From Verrucomicrobiia bacterium (GTDB lineage: Bacteria > Verrucomicrobiota > Verrucomicrobiia > JADLBR01), in NCBI GenBank assembly GCA_020847615.1, contig JADLBR010000010.1, forward strand, positions 1 to 64,000: DNA of 64,000 nt, read 5' to 3'. Under the pieces are notes generated by a model. That model searched no databases. It was not told where the DNA came from and saw only the letters and a list, made by a program, of their open reading frames with translations. Shown in pieces: positions 32,649 through 41,733 of this stretch; position 1 is the first letter of the stretch; every line of letters starts with the position of its first letter. The translations under genes were made by a program, and so were the position numbers.

Positions 32649-34823
32649 TTATTTCCTCTCCAGCACCTGCTGGGTGATCTGCGCCGGGACCTGCTCGAAG
32701 TGCGACGGTTCCATGCTGTAGGCGGCGCGGCCCTTGGACATGGAGCGGATGGAAGTCGAGTACCCGAACATCTCGGCGAGCGGCACCTCGGCGTGGATGA
32801 TCGCGGCGTTGTCGCGGCTGGTCATCTCGCTGATCTTCCCGCGGCGCCGGTTGAGGTCGCCCATGATGTCGCCCTGGAACTCGTCGGGGCAGACGACCTC
32901 GACCTTCATGATGGGCTCCATGAGGACCGGCTTGGCCTTGCCGAGCGCGTCCTTCATCGCGAAGATGGCCGCCATCTTGAAGGCCAGCTCGTTGGAATCC
33001 ACGTCGTGGTACGAGCCGTCGATGATATTGACGTGCACGTCGATCACGGGGTAGCCGCCGAGCACGCCCGTCAGGAGGGCCTCCTCGACTCCCTTCCGGC
33101 ACGCCGGGATGTACTCCTTCGGGATGTTTCCGCCGACGACCTTGTTCTCCACGTCGCAGCCCTTGCCGCGCTCGACGGGCGTGACGTCGAGGATGACGTG
33201 GCCGTACTGGCCTCGGCCGCCCGACTGCTTGATCAGCTTGCCCTCGCCCTTGGCGGGGGAGAGGATGGCCTCGCGATACGCGATCTGCGGCGCGCCCGCG
33301 TTGGTCTCGACCTTGAACTCGCGGCGCATGCGGTCCTGGATGATCTCCAGGTGCAGCTCGCCCATGCCGGCGATGATGGTCTGGCCGGTCTCCTCGTTGG
33401 TCGTGACGACAAAGGTGGGATCTTCCTCGGAGAGGCGGCCCAGCGCCTCGCCCATCTTCTCTCGGTCGGCCTTGGTCTTGGGCTCGACGGCCATGCTGAT
33501 GACGGGCTCCGGGAAGGACGGCGGCTCGAGGAGCAGCGGGTGATCCTCATCACAGAAGGTATCGCCGGTCTTGATGTCCTTGAGGCCGACGGTCGCGGCG
33601 ATGTCCCCCGAGAACACCTGGTCCAGCTCGTCGCGCTTGTCGGCGTGCATCTGGATCAGGCGGCTGATGCGCTCCCTGCGCCCGGTGCGGGGATTGAGGA
33701 TGGTGTCGCCCTTCTTGATCGTGCCGCTGTACACGCGGAAGTAGACCAGCTTGCCGACGAACGGGTCGGCCCAGAGCTTGAACGCCAGCGCGCAGAACTC
33801 CCCGTTGTCGGTGGTCTCGCGGATGATCTCGGAGCCGTCGTGCAGGTCGTGCCCCTTGGTGGCCGGGATGTCCAGCGGGTTCGGGAGGTAATCGATCACC
33901 GCGTCCACGAGGTATTGCACGCCCTTGTTCTTGAACGCGCTGCCCCCGACGACCGGGACGAACTTGTTGGCGATGGTGGCCCGGCGGATGGCGGCCTTCA
34001 GCTGCTCGACGGTGGGCCTCTTCTCCTCGAGGTAGAGCTCGGCGATCTGGTCGTCCACGTTGGCGACGGCGTCGACCAGCTCGCTGAGGGCCTGCGCGGC
34101 GATGTCCTTCTCGGCGCCCTCGAGGTCGCGGACCTCGTAGGTGGAGCCGAGCTGGTCGCTGTCGCTGTAGATGATCGCGCGCTGGTTGACGACGTCGATC
34201 TGGCCCTTGAGGTTGTCCTCCGCGCCAATGGGGATGAGGATGGGGTGGGCGTTGGCGGAGAGCTTCTTGCGCATGTCGTCGACGGCGCGGGCGAAGTTGG
34301 CGCCGACGCGGTCCATCTTGTTGACGAACGCGACGCGGGGAACGTTGTACTTGGTGGCCTGGCGCCAGACGGTCTCGGACTGCGGCTGCACGCCGGCGAC
34401 GCCGCAGAACACGGCGATGGCCCCGTCGAGGACGCGCAGCGAGCGCTCCACCTCGGCGGTGAAATCCACGTGCCCCGGCGTGTCGATGATGTTGATGCGG
34501 TGCTGGATGCCCTCGAACTGCTTGAAGACCCCCGGCTCCGGGCGCTGTGTCCAGAAGCAGGTGGTCGCCGCCGAGGTGATGGTGATGCCGCGCTCGCGCT
34601 CCTGCTCCATCCAGTCGGTGACGGTGCCGCCGTCGTGGACCTCGCCCATCTTGTGGATCACGCCGGTGTAGAAGAGGACGCGCTCGGTCAGGGTCGTCTT
34701 GCCCGCGTCGATGTGGGCCGCGATGCCGATGTTCCGGGTGCGCTCGAGCGGCATGCGCCTGTGCGCCGCGTTGCGCGTCTTGTCGATCGCCTGCCTGGTC
34801 TCTGCCGTGGCCGTGGTGCTCAT
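32649..34823 (-). CDS. fusA: Elongation factor G
   Basis: Protein of 724 residues. GTPase motifs are AHIDAGKTT (G1, about 35-43), DTPGHVDFT (G3) and NKMDR (G4). The domain II-V sequence is full length and ends [13 protein letters not shown], with [17 protein letters not shown] before it. EF-G drives translocation and ribosome recycling. It lies between rpsG and rpsJ in the str operon. Confidence 0.98.
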   Translation of the reverse strand: MSTTATAETRQAIDKTRNAAHRRMPLERTRNIGIAAHIDAGKTTLTERVLFYTGVIHKMGEVHDGGTVTDWMEQERERGITITSAATTCFWTQRPEPGVFKQFEGIQHRINIIDTPGHVDFTAEVERSLRVLDGAIAVFCGVAGVQPQSETVWRQATKYNVPRVAFVNKMDRVGANFARAVDDMRKKLSANAHPILIPIGAEDNLKGQIDVVNQRAIIYSDSDQLGSTYEVRDLEGAEKDIAAQALSELVDAVANVDDQIAELYLEEKRPTVEQLKAAIRRATIANKFVPVVGGSAFKNKGVQYLVDAVIDYLPNPLDIPATKGHDLHDGSEIIRETTDNGEFCALAFKLWADPFVGKLVYFRVYSGTIKKGDTILNPRTGRRERISRLIQMHADKRDELDQVFSGDIAATVGLKDIKTGDTFCDEDHPLLLEPPSFPEPVISMAVEPKTKADREKMGEALGRLSEEDPTFVVTTNEETGQTIIAGMGELHLEIIQDRMRREFKVETNAGAPQIAYREAILSPAKGEGKLIKQSGGRGQYGHVILDVTPVERGKGCDVENKVVGGNIPKEYIPACRKGVEEALLTGVLGGYPVIDVHVNIIDGSYHDVDSNELAFKMAAIFAMKDALGKAKPVLMEPIMKVEVVCPDEFQGDIMGDLNRRRGKISEMTSRDNAAIIHAEVPLAEMFGYSTSIRSMSKGRAAYSMEPSHFEQVPAQITQQVLERK

Positions 34824-34861
34824 CTGAACCTTCCCCTAAAAAAACTCTCTGCCCCGCCGGT

Positions 34862-35341
34862 TCACCAGCGGAAATGCGCGAAGGCCTTGTTGGCCTGCGC
34901 CATCTTGTGGACATCGTCGCGCTTCTTGACCGCGCCGCCCTGCCCGCCGGCGGCGTCGCGCAGCTCGTTGGCCAGGGCCCGCGCCATGGGCACGCCCTTG
35001 CGCTTCTGCGCGAACATCACGATCCAGCGGATCGCGAGCGAAGTCTGGCGCTCCACGGGCACCTCGCTGGGCACCTGGTAGGTGGCGCCGCCCACCCTGC
35101 GGGCGCGGACCTCCACGCGGGGCTTGATGGTGTCGATCGCCTTCCGGAAAACGATGAGGGGATCGGCCTCGACCCCCTCGTGGCCCTTGTTGGCCAGGTC
35201 GATCGCCTGATAGACGATGCGCTCGGCGACAGACTTCTTGCCGCACCGCATGACGGTGCTGATCAAGCGTGCGACGAGCGGATCGCCGTACCGGTGATCC
35301 GGCAGCATTTCGCGTTTCTCGGCCTTTCTGCGCCTTGCCAT
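34862..35341 (-). CDS. rpsG: 30S ribosomal protein S7
   Basis: Protein of 159 residues: MARRRKAEKREMLPDHRYGD, LVARLISTVMRCGKKSVAER, RRVGGATYQVPSEVPVERQ and KMAQANKAFAHFRW. S7 organises the 30S head and E-site. Normal position between rpsL and fusA. Confidence 0.97.
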   Translation of the reverse strand: MARRRKAEKREMLPDHRYGDPLVARLISTVMRCGKKSVAERIVYQAIDLANKGHEGVEADPLIVFRKAIDTIKPRVEVRARRVGGATYQVPSEVPVERQTSLAIRWIVMFAQKRKGVPMARALANELRDAAGGQGGAVKKRDDVHKMAQANKAFAHFRW

Positions 35342-35369
35342 GGTGTTGCGCCCTCCGGAGAATTCCTAT

Positions 35370-35798
35370 TTACTTCTTCTTGGCGTCGCCCCCGGCGCCG
35401 CCCTCCTTGGGCCGCTTGACGCCGTACTTGCTGCGGGAGCGGTTGCGATTGACCTTGTTCGTGTTGCTGGGGCCCGCCGCGCCCAGGGCGTCGAGCGTGC
35501 CGCGGACGATGTGGTACCGGACGCCGGGCAGGTCCTTGACCCTTCCCCCCCGCACCAGGACGATGGAGTGCTCTTGGAGGTTGTGGCCCTCGCCCGGAAT
35601 GTACGCGATCACCTCATAGCCATTGGTGAGGCGGACCTTGGCGACCTTCCGCAGGGCGGAGTTCGGTTTCTTCGGGGTGCGCGTCATGACCTGCACGCAC
35701 ACGCCACGCCGGAACGGGCAGTTCGTGAGCGCCGGGGACTTGCTCTTGCCCCGGGCCGCCCTTCTGCCTTTCCTCACCAACTGGTTGATCGTCGGCAC
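35370..35798 (-). CDS. rpsL: 30S ribosomal protein S12
   Basis: Protein of 142 residues from GTG 35798 ([13 protein letters not shown]), 7 bases after GGAG. The decoding-centre motifs [21 protein letters not shown] and [28 protein letters not shown] are intact. Lysine is kept at the classic streptomycin-resistance positions (PKKPNS). It is the first gene of the ribosomal cluster. Confidence 0.97.
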   Translation of the reverse strand: MPTINQLVRKGRRAARGKSKSPALTNCPFRRGVCVQVMTRTPKKPNSALRKVAKVRLTNGYEVIAYIPGEGHNLQEHSIVLVRGGRVKDLPGVRYHIVRGTLDALGAAGPSNTNKVNRNRSRSKYGVKRPKEGGAGGDAKKK

Positions 35799-36116
35799 GC
35801 TGGTTCTCCAATCTTTCTTTCCGGGATCCCCCGGGGCGCCGATACGCCACCCCGAGAGGCTCTTCGGTGTTTTTACTCGCCCCGCGCCTTTCGGCGTCCG
35901 GGCCAAAACCATCTGCCAATGCGCCGGATACCACCGCTCGCGAGGCAGAAGGAATGGCGAATATAGTGAAAGGGCTTCGGCGGGCAACAAAAATCTTCGG
36001 CGGGCGGGAACTTTTTTTCGCCCGGGGGCCCTCGGCCCGGGGTCCGTGCGTGGCCACGGCGCTTCGGGCGGGGCCCCAGCCATCTTGCCATCTGGGGTAT
36101 ACTCCCATCAGAATCG
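35799..36116. other. Leader and promoter region of the ribosomal cluster
   Basis: About 320 bases between divergent genes. It contains the candidate minus-strand promoter described separately and an AT-rich patch, otherwise GC-rich sequence without a credible gene. The plus-strand HAD gene starts at its right end. Confidence 0.5.
35960..35987 (-). promoter_or_regulatory. Candidate promoter for rpsL and the ribosomal cluster
   Basis: On the minus strand TTGCCC and TATATT are separated by 16 bases; an alternative -35 TTGTTG has 19. The site lies about 160 bases upstream of the rpsL start in the only AT-rich patch of the region. It would give a long leader, usual for ribosomal operons. No experimental support. 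Confidence 0.45.
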
Positions 36117-36869
36117 ATGGTCACTCTCAGGGCAGTCATTTTTGACATGGATGGCGTCATCGTGGACAGCGAGCCGCGGCACGAGCGGGCCTTCCGCGAG
36201 GTCTTCGCCGCAATGGGTTACGCCGGGACACACGGGATCGAATTCCAGGCGTACTACGGGCGCTCGGACCGGGCGCTGTGGCAGGACTTCGTCGATCGGC
36301 ATCAGCCGCCGCAGCCCATCGACGAATTGATCGCGTGGAAGCAGCGCCGCTTCCTGGAAATCCTGCGCGAGGATCAACCCCTCTTCGCCGACGCGCCCGG
36401 TCTGGTGGCAGACCTGTCGGCAAGCTATCTGCTGGCGCTGGCCTCCGGTTCGCTCCACCCCGTCATTGACGCGGTCCTGGAGATGGGCGGCCTCAGGCGC
36501 TTCTTTCCGGTGATCGTCAGCTCTCAGGACGTCGCCCGCGGCAAGCCCGCTCCCGATATCTTCCTCCGGGCCGCGGAACGGATGGGCGTCGCGCCCGGCG
36601 AATGCTGCGTCATCGAGGATGCCGCGGCGGGCGTCGAGGCCGCGCGCGCCGCCGGGATGGCGACCATCGCCATCACGAATTCGCTCCCGGCGGACAGGCT
36701 CGCCCGCGCCGATCATGTGGTCTCCAGTTATTCCGAGATCCGGGCGCTGCTGCTCGACAGATCGCGCGCAGCATGCCGCCAAAGACCAACCCGTGGACAG
36801 GGTATATCAGATACCAGTACAGCAGGCCCCCGAGGCCCACGGGGTCGAATGTCGCCACCTGCCGGATGA
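36117..36869 (+). CDS. HAD-family phosphatase (beta-phosphoglucomutase-like)
   Basis: Protein of 250 residues. HAD motifs: I, FDMDGVIVDSEP (about 8-19); II, LALASGS; III, the lysine in ARGKPAPDIF; IV, CVIEDAAAGVEAARAAGM. The cap domain lies between I and II, as in beta-phosphoglucomutase and small sugar-phosphate phosphatases. Substrate unknown. The last 40 residues are not domain-like and read across the end of the convergent DUF2867 gene, a tail-to-tail overlap of 197 bases. The homologous part of each protein ends before most of the overlap. Confidence 0.85.
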   Translation: MVTLRAVIFDMDGVIVDSEPRHERAFREVFAAMGYAGTHGIEFQAYYGRSDRALWQDFVDRHQPPQPIDELIAWKQRRFLEILREDQPLFADAPGLVADLSASYLLALASGSLHPVIDAVLEMGGLRRFFPVIVSSQDVARGKPAPDIFLRAAERMGVAPGECCVIEDAAAGVEAARAAGMATIAITNSLPADRLARADHVVSSYSEIRALLLDRSRAACRQRPTRGQGISDTSTAGPRGPRGRMSPPAG

Positions 36870-38184
36870 TGGACCCGCCCCCCGCACCCCTCACCTCGAA
36901 TTCCAGCCATCCGCGCCCCGGCAACCGCATCTCCGCGAACAACCGCAGCCGCCGGTCGGGCTCATAGGCCTCGACCCGCCACCAATCCAGCGCATCGCCC
37001 ACGCGCAACTGCTCTGGGTCCCTGCGTCCCCGCCGAATGCCGACCCCCCCGGCCAGAAGGTCGATAAATCCCCGCACCCTCCAAAGCCAATCCGCAAAAT
37101 ACCATCCCGTGTCGCCTCCAATGCGACGGATGGGCGCAAACGCCGACTCCGGCGGAACGTCCACGCGACGCTCCCGGACGTCCACGAGGCGATTGCCAAA
37201 GCGGACCCCTCCCCACGCGGGCCGCGGACCGGACGACGAGACAGCATCCGACCACCGCGTCTCCGCAAACTCCCGATCCTCGTTGGCCAAGGCGTCGGCG
37301 ATGGCCTCACGCGCGCCCCGGGGACGGATCCCGAAGACCCTCGACGCCGCCTCGTCCCGCACCAGCGTCTCATGCCTCAGGCTCTCCACCAGGATCCTGC
37401 CCACCCGCGCGTAGAGGGGCGTCACGAGCCCCAGCCAGAGGCTGGACAGCCGCGGCGACAGCACCGGAACCGGGATCATGACCCGCCGCAGGCCACGCTG
37501 CCGCGCATATTCGCGCATGATCTCCCCATAGGAGACCTGGTCGGACCCGCCGATCTCGAAAACCGGGTTCCCGTCCGCACTCGCATCCAGTCCCGCGGCC
37601 AGATAGCCTAACAGATCGCCGATCGCGATCGGCTGCGCTTTCACCGCAACCCAGCGCGGGGTCACCATCACGGGAAGCCTTTCGGTCAGCGCCCGCACCA
37701 TCTCGAAGGACAGGCTCCCCGACCCGATCACGATCGAGGCCCGGAATTCGACTGTCGGCACACCACTCGCGCGCAAGATGGCCCCCACACGCTGCCGGCT
37801 CCGGAGATGCGGCGAGAGCCCCTTGTCGCTGTCGCCCAACCCGCCCAAGTAGATGAGGCGCCCCACCCCGGCACGCCGCGCGGCGTCGCCAAAATTCGCG
37901 GCCCCCTCGCGCTCCATGTCCTCAAACGCAGCGCCCGAGGCCATGGCGTGGACCATGTAGTACGCCGCGCCCACGCCGGCCAGAGCCCCATCCAGACTCC
38001 CGCGATCCATGACGTCGCCCGCCACCACCTCCACGCCATCCGGCACCCGCGATCGCAGGTTCTCCGGATAGCGCGCCATGCACCGCACCCGTTCCCCGCG
38101 CTCCACCAGCACGCGCAACAGCCTCCCCCCGACGTACCCCGACGCGCCGGTGAGCAGGATCAAGCGCTTGTCATCGGTCGGCAT
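36673..38184 (-). CDS. NAD(P)-binding epimerase-like protein with C-terminal DUF2867
   Basis: Protein of 503 residues. Residues 8-230 form an extended SDR Rossmann domain with TGASGYVGGRLL, GDVMDRGSL, and atypical SDR features like those of NmrA/YbjT-type proteins. Residues 330-480 are a DUF2867 domain (GWYFADWLWRVRGFID, LLYWYLIYPVHGLVF). This fusion is widespread in bacteria; it is linked to lipid or quinone-type substrates only by weak analogy. The final 20 residues are probably read-through without function. Confidence 0.85.
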   Translation of the reverse strand: MPTDDKRLILLTGASGYVGGRLLRVLVERGERVRCMARYPENLRSRVPDGVEVVAGDVMDRGSLDGALAGVGAAYYMVHAMASGAAFEDMEREGAANFGDAARRAGVGRLIYLGGLGDSDKGLSPHLRSRQRVGAILRASGVPTVEFRASIVIGSGSLSFEMVRALTERLPVMVTPRWVAVKAQPIAIGDLLGYLAAGLDASADGNPVFEIGGSDQVSYGEIMREYARQRGLRRVMIPVPVLSPRLSSLWLGLVTPLYARVGRILVESLRHETLVRDEAASRVFGIRPRGAREAIADALANEDREFAETRWSDAVSSSGPRPAWGGVRFGNRLVDVRERRVDVPPESAFAPIRRIGGDTGWYFADWLWRVRGFIDLLAGGVGIRRGRRDPEQLRVGDALDWWRVEAYEPDRRLRLFAEMRLPGRGWLEFEVRGAGGGSIIRQVATFDPVGLGGLLYWYLIYPVHGLVFGGMLRAICRAAAPGSRNNWRPHDRRGRACPPGANS

Positions 38185-38292
38185 GGGCGAAATTCACTGG
38201 AAACTGGGCCACAGTTGAGCGTGAATGAGGGTAGCCCGCATCGACGCGCACACAAGGCCGGCAACGGGCGAATCGCTGCTCGAAGATTCCAA

Positions 38293-38322
38293 ATGTAGCC
38301 ACGGCCGTCAGGCCGTGGACCC
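38293..38322 (+). repeat. Dispersed palindromic repeat, family 2 (second copy)
   Basis: GCCACGGCCGTCAGGCCGTG followed by GACCCC pairs CCACGGC with GCCGTGG. It matches the copy at 16506-16534 with compensating arm changes. It lies in the 246-base gap between the DUF2867 gene and the GH5-like gene, where no other feature is seen. Confidence 0.6.
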
Positions 38323-38430
38323 CGTCGCGCGGCCCCTCCGTGACCGGAGGGGCCACATGTTCACCCGCGGCGGCGCCCGGTTTCGCGCCCCTTGGCGCCG
38401 AAGGGGGGCAGGAATTTTCGTCCGTCGTCT

Positions 38431-41058
38431 CTATTCCGCCCCGGAAGGGCGCATCTCATACCAGAGCGTCCGATGAGCGGGACCGATCTGGAATTCGGCG
38501 CTTCCGTCGGGCGCGCGGTTGACCCCGACATCCCCCGTGGGCTGGCCCCGCGCATCGAGCGCGCGAACGATCGGAAGGGTTGCGCCCTTGGGCAGCGCGA
38601 TCCGGATCCGGGCCGGGATGCATTCGACCAACACAGGGGCGCTCCCCCAATCGCGACCGACGGTCGTCTTCTCCGCGTTCTTCCAACCCATGCCCGTGTT
38701 CTCCGTGAATCCCGTGGCGACGAGCAGCGCGCGCTTCGGGGCGGGGAACTCCCCCTCCAGCGCCGTCAGGGCGACGGTGCACCACCCCTGCACCGTGCTC
38801 CCCACATCGATCGCGACGCCATCGCCAAAATCCACGCCCCGCCCCTCCGCGGCGCCGATGAGCGCCTTCGTCCGCGGGGAGCGCACGACGAACAATCCCT
38901 TGCCCGGTGTGACGAGTTCCCACGAGATGCGGCCGTCGGCCGGCCCGAAGCGCGTGGCGCCGTCAAGCGATGGCGCCGCCGGGTTCGGGCCAACGGCCTT
39001 GGGGTCCAATTGGATGCGTCGCGATATCGCGTGCCTCAGGTCGGCGCCAAAGTGCTCGACGGCCACGACGCCCCAGTGGCGGCCCGCGGTGGCGATGTGC
39101 CCGATCTCGCGCTCCGGGTCGAAAGGCAGGGCCAGCACCTCCGGGGCCGGCGCGATGTCACCGCGCAAGAAAAGCGCCGAGGCGGCGGGCACATTGGCCC
39201 AGGCCGTCGTGTGCCGGCCCAAGTCAAAGAACCCGGTCATGGCCCCCGAGGGGATATCCGCCTCGCGGTGGCCGTAGGTATATAAGAACAATGCATCCCA
39301 ATCCTGGAGCGCGGCAAACGCGGCGAGCATGAGGGGCCCCTCGGAGGCGTGGGGATTGGGCGCCGGGTGGTTGTACTCGCTCACCATGTGCGGCTTGCCC
39401 GCGACGCGGCAGAAGGCCAGCCGCGTGAGGGTCGCGTGCTGCGGCTCGTCCACCATCGACTTGTTCGAGACGATCCAGTTGTCCTGATCCCAATCGCGCC
39501 CCGGGAATCTCGGGTGCTGCCAGTAGGCGTGGGTGTCCACCACATCCATGTCCGCCATGAGGTTCGGGGTGCTGTTGCCCACGATCGTACCGACGATCGG
39601 GGCCGCGACGTGCAACTCTTCCCGCAAGAACCGCCGCATCTCGTTCCAATGGCGGCGCTCCGTCTCCCACAGGAACCGCACCCAGTCTCGCCTCGCCTCC
39701 GGCGTCATCCCGCGGGCGCCCGTCGAAACGGGCACCGCGATCGTCCCCTTCTCCAGCGATTCATTCTCACCCAATCCCGTGCGCCCGCCGGGCCGCATCG
39801 ATATACCGTCAAAACGAAAGGTCGCGCCCGCCTGATTCAGGTCCATGAACCCCAGCCGCGCGTTGTCGTCATCCCGCGGCGCAAGGAAGACGAAAGAGAA
39901 TTCCCGCCAATCCGGCCCCAGCTCGATGGGCGAACCAAAACCCAGCGACTCCCAGGGCTCGTGTGCCTGCATCAGGGTTACATCCACCTTCCGCTTCGAG
40001 TCCGCGGCCGCCCGAAAGCGCACGGTGTACAATTGCCCGGCGCGGATCTTCAGCCCCGGCTGGTTGACCTGCACGTGCCACCCCTCGGCGCCCGTCTTGC
40101 GGACCGCCAGCCGCATCGCGCCTTCGGGGAACGTCACGTCGGCCTCGGCCCCGCCATGCCGCTCGATGCTCCATGCCTCGATGCCCTTCCCAAACTCGCC
40201 GTTGGCGATCACCTCGGCTCCCGGCGCCTCATTCCGCGCCTTCCACCCCTCCGCGAGACGGGCGGTCTTACCATAACGGGCCGCCAGCCACGCGTTCCAC
40301 TGTCGCGCCAGATCCGCCGCAAAAGGTGCCGGAAGGGCATCCAGCTGCCGCCCGAACCACTGATGGATGAGGCCGTTCTCATTATTGATCTCCACCATCG
40401 CCACCGCGGGATCTTCCGCATACGTCCGGCCCGTGTGCGGATTCTTGTGCGTCAGGAGGCGCCGCGCGTACTCCTTTTGCGACTTGAGATGTGGCTCGTG
40501 GAAAAACCCGATCGCGTGCGCCGTCTTCCAGTCCAGATCGTTGACCCTTGGATCGACGCCATCCCCCACCCCGAAACGCCGGCCCACCAGCAGGTTCAGG
40601 TTGATGTAGATCCCCCGCCGCTCCAGCGCGTGGATGAAGAAATCCAGGCGCTCCAGGGCATCGGCATTGAAATCGAGATTCGAGCCCGAGTCGTAGTCGA
40701 TCAACCGGGTCTCGCCCCACGTCGAATCCAGAAAGTGGAACCGCACGGCGTTGATCCCGTACTTCGCCATGCGCGCCGCGATCGCCTCCGCCTTGTCCCG
40801 CGAGGGGAAACAGGCCCCGGCGGTCACGTTGACCCCAAACAACCGCAGCCGCCCGTTCCCGGCGACGAGATGCCCGTCCCAAACCCGCACCGGACCCTCA
40901 GAACCCGCCGCCCGCCTTTCAAGCGCCGCGGGCACCAGCGCGGGCGCCGAGCCGTCGTCCCACGGCAAGACAAACGGGACCAGTTCCTCCGCCGACACGG
41001 CCGCCCCCGCCAACGCGAGGACGATCATCCAGAAAATTCGAACAAACTGATGCGACAT
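38431..41058 (-). CDS. Secreted GH5-like (clan GH-A) glycoside hydrolase with internal carbohydrate-binding module
   Basis: Protein of 875 residues with a signal peptide (cleavage near VSA, residue 23). The TIM barrel starts around residue 60. The probable acid/base glutamate is in VEINNENG (about 222-229), and the nucleophile in MVSEYNHP (about 560). Between them (about 280-425) lies a beta-sandwich like CBM4/9/CenC modules (GKGIEAWSIERHGGAEADVT, YTVRFRAAADSKRKVDVTL). The C-terminal part is beta-rich. It probably cuts a polysaccharide outside the cytoplasm; the exact substrate cannot be read from the sequence. Confidence 0.8.
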   Translation of the reverse strand: MSHQFVRIFWMIVLALAGAAVSAEELVPFVLPWDDGSAPALVPAALERRAAGSEGPVRVWDGHLVAGNGRLRLFGVNVTAGACFPSRDKAEAIAARMAKYGINAVRFHFLDSTWGETRLIDYDSGSNLDFNADALERLDFFIHALERRGIYINLNLLVGRRFGVGDGVDPRVNDLDWKTAHAIGFFHEPHLKSQKEYARRLLTHKNPHTGRTYAEDPAVAMVEINNENGLIHQWFGRQLDALPAPFAADLARQWNAWLAARYGKTARLAEGWKARNEAPGAEVIANGEFGKGIEAWSIERHGGAEADVTFPEGAMRLAVRKTGAEGWHVQVNQPGLKIRAGQLYTVRFRAAADSKRKVDVTLMQAHEPWESLGFGSPIELGPDWREFSFVFLAPRDDDNARLGFMDLNQAGATFRFDGISMRPGGRTGLGENESLEKGTIAVPVSTGARGMTPEARRDWVRFLWETERRHWNEMRRFLREELHVAAPIVGTIVGNSTPNLMADMDVVDTHAYWQHPRFPGRDWDQDNWIVSNKSMVDEPQHATLTRLAFCRVAGKPHMVSEYNHPAPNPHASEGPLMLAAFAALQDWDALFLYTYGHREADIPSGAMTGFFDLGRHTTAWANVPAASALFLRGDIAPAPEVLALPFDPEREIGHIATAGRHWGVVAVEHFGADLRHAISRRIQLDPKAVGPNPAAPSLDGATRFGPADGRISWELVTPGKGLFVVRSPRTKALIGAAEGRGVDFGDGVAIDVGSTVQGWCTVALTALEGEFPAPKRALLVATGFTENTGMGWKNAEKTTVGRDWGSAPVLVECIPARIRIALPKGATLPIVRALDARGQPTGDVGVNRAPDGSAEFQIGPAHRTLWYEMRPSGAE

Positions 41059-41073
41059 CGCGTGTGCCTCCTT

Positions 41074-41625
41074 TCACGTCCTCTCGGACATCGCGCTTTT
41101 AGCCGCCGCCGCACCTCCGCCGCAAGCCATCTCCGAATCAGACGGTTGGGCGAATACCCCCCAAGAAGGCGCCGCGCCCCCGACCCCAAAGATCCCTCGC
41201 AGCTCCTCCTGCCGGAACCGGAAGATCCGCTCGACGTCGCGCCGCACGAACAGCCAGTTCACGATCGCGCCACCGCGGGGACGATAGCGCACGACATCGC
41301 CGCACATCGTGCCCCCATCCCTCTCCTCAAACGTGTGGGTGTGGTGCCAGAGCGTGTACGGCCCGCGCAGTTGAACATCGACGAACCGCCGGGGCGGATC
41401 CCATTCCGCGATCTCGGTCCGCCAGCGGATCGGGATCCCGCGCACCGTGATGCGATAGTCGATGAGCGCTCCCTCCCGCATGGGGATCGGGTCCGGCGTC
41501 AGCACCTCAAACCGAAGCCACGGCGGGGTGATCCGCTCGAGATTCCTCGCCTCGGAGAAGAACGGGAACACCTCCGCGCGCGGTCGGGGCAACCACAGCT
41601 CCGTCGAAAAATGAAATTCGCCCAT
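41074..41625 (-). CDS. SRPBCC/START-like ligand-binding protein
   Basis: Protein of 183 residues from ATG 41625. FHFSTELWLPRPRAEVFPFFSEARNLERITPPWLRFEV is the usual opening of the SRPBCC cyclase/dehydrase-like group found alone or fused to YfcH-like epimerases; later motifs include WHHTHTFEE and the WLFVRRDVERIFRFRQEEL end. It binds a hydrophobic ligand by family analogy. The last 35 residues look unstructured. The start lies 30-110 bases from the divergent glycosyltransferase-like gene. Longer extension to 42261 reads the opposite gene. Confidence 0.8.
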   Translation of the reverse strand: MGEFHFSTELWLPRPRAEVFPFFSEARNLERITPPWLRFEVLTPDPIPMREGALIDYRITVRGIPIRWRTEIAEWDPPRRFVDVQLRGPYTLWHHTHTFEERDGGTMCGDVVRYRPRGGAIVNWLFVRRDVERIFRFRQEELRGIFGVGGAAPSWGVFAQPSDSEMACGGGAAAAKSAMSERT

Positions 41626-41733
41626 CGTTGCTCGGAAGGATAGACGAGTTAGCATGCTTTGCCAGAGATTCGCCCTTCGGGTTCCACGGCAATCCCACTC
41701 GACCTGCGGTGGCCCATCTGCTACGCGATCCCC

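Noticed and set aside
32619-35081. Very long plus-strand open frame of 820 codons opposite fusA
   Set aside because: It mirrors the strong codon bias of fusA on the other strand; composition is Leu/Val/Asp/His-rich with no domain.
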